A stretch of 64,000 nt of DNA from Magnetospirillum sp. ME-1 (GTDB lineage: Bacteria > Pseudomonadota > Alphaproteobacteria > Rhodospirillales > Magnetospirillaceae). The stretch covers positions 992,907-1,056,906 of the forward strand of contig NZ_CP015848.1 in NCBI RefSeq assembly GCF_002105535.1. The letters run 5' to 3'. Made by a program: the position numbers and the translations under genes. A model generated the notes under the pieces. It was not told where the DNA came from and ran no database searches. It was given only the letters and a program-made list of their open reading frames with translations. Below are positions 63,776 through 64,000 of this stretch, one piece after another (within the stretch, counting starts at the first letter, position 1; each line of letters starts with the position of its first letter).

Positions 63776-64000
63776 CGCGGCTTTTCCTTTGTGAAAATTC
63801 AGTGGGTGGCGAATGTCACGAAATTCGTGCCCCCTGCATGCCAAGGAACGGTGTGTCCGGCCTGGAAAGCATTTAGTCCATCAGGGCCCCGGTTGTTCGG
63901 CCTCACAGATAAAGCTCACGGCGGCGGCGCGGATGATGGGGCGGAGCCTCCCTTGCTCCGAAGTCGGATCGAAAGCCGATCTAAGACGACCCTTTTTGTA
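63776..64000. other. End of window, no supported gene
   Basis: 225 bp. It contains the upstream region of the phasin-like gene. A minus-strand frame is open from the window edge to a TGA near 63884 (product part SEQGRLRPIIRAAAVSFICE), which could be the 3' end of a gene lying to the right, but nothing in it is recognisable. Confidence 0.3.

Overview
The window looks like chromosome of a high-G+C alphaproteobacterium of the Magnetospirillum type (Rhodospirillales). This is inferred from gene content and protein style: a cytochrome cd1 nitrite reductase, bacteriohemerythrin, a methyl-accepting chemotaxis protein, a CheY/CheC/GGDEF-EAL operon, DUF3422, DUF1285 and AddA-type repair. No rRNA or species marker is present, so the genus is a best guess.

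Region by region. 1-6.2 kb: 5' end of an exported protein, an ABC ATPase coupled to a lipoprotein hydrolase, a small zinc protein coupled to polA (TTG start), and two small genes among intergenic hairpins. 6.2-10.6 kb: minus-strand run accA - glycosyltransferase - VTT membrane protein - BON lipoprotein - DUF4139, with 4-17 bp overlaps down to the BON gene. 10.7-16.6 kb: hydrolase, acs, Rieske/EVE/YciI-like operon, DUF4337, YdjM-like and hemerythrin genes. 16.6-23.4 kb: a lectin-tailed, possibly MACPF-like protein, nth-hisN-like pair, kdsB-pheA, DUF1330 and nirS with FNR-type boxes upstream. 23.8-36.7 kb: chemoreceptor, TetR gene with its probable operator, moxR-addA, DUF1285-NUDIX-CCA/poly(A) polymerase, tldD and DUF3422. 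36.8-41.0 kb: CheY-CheC-GGDEF/EAL operon, TerB-like gene and tRNA-Thr(CGT).

From the 3' end of tRNA-Thr (41,039) to about 48.1 kb lies a genomic island with two tyrosine recombinases, a Sel1-repeat protein, several unrecognised small genes and lower, patchier G+C. It carries three dense clusters, plus isolated copies, of 17-nt palindromes. Their half-sites (TGTCGTGT, TGTCGGGT, TGTAGGTT) vary around TGTMGKKT, they are often 25-26 nt apart start to start, and some palindromes are hybrids of two half-site types. I saw none outside the island. This is the most unusual structure in the window.

48.1-64 kb is again G+C-rich but accessory in character: divergent fumC and aconitase; a minus-strand series of a helical hypothetical protein, a PAS histidine kinase, a CheB-CheR-PAS fusion and a P-type ATPase with the ion-site residues of animal Na,K-ATPase; four tiny genes, one resembling ribosome modulation factor; a B12-binding radical SAM protein; and a phasin-like protein.

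A second repeat theme is a 65-bp intergenic element at 10,713 and 15,510 (relatives near 36,771 and perhaps 5,809). Its internal hairpin keeps pairing through a compensatory base-pair change. All calls come from reading sequence and motifs; no database search was run.
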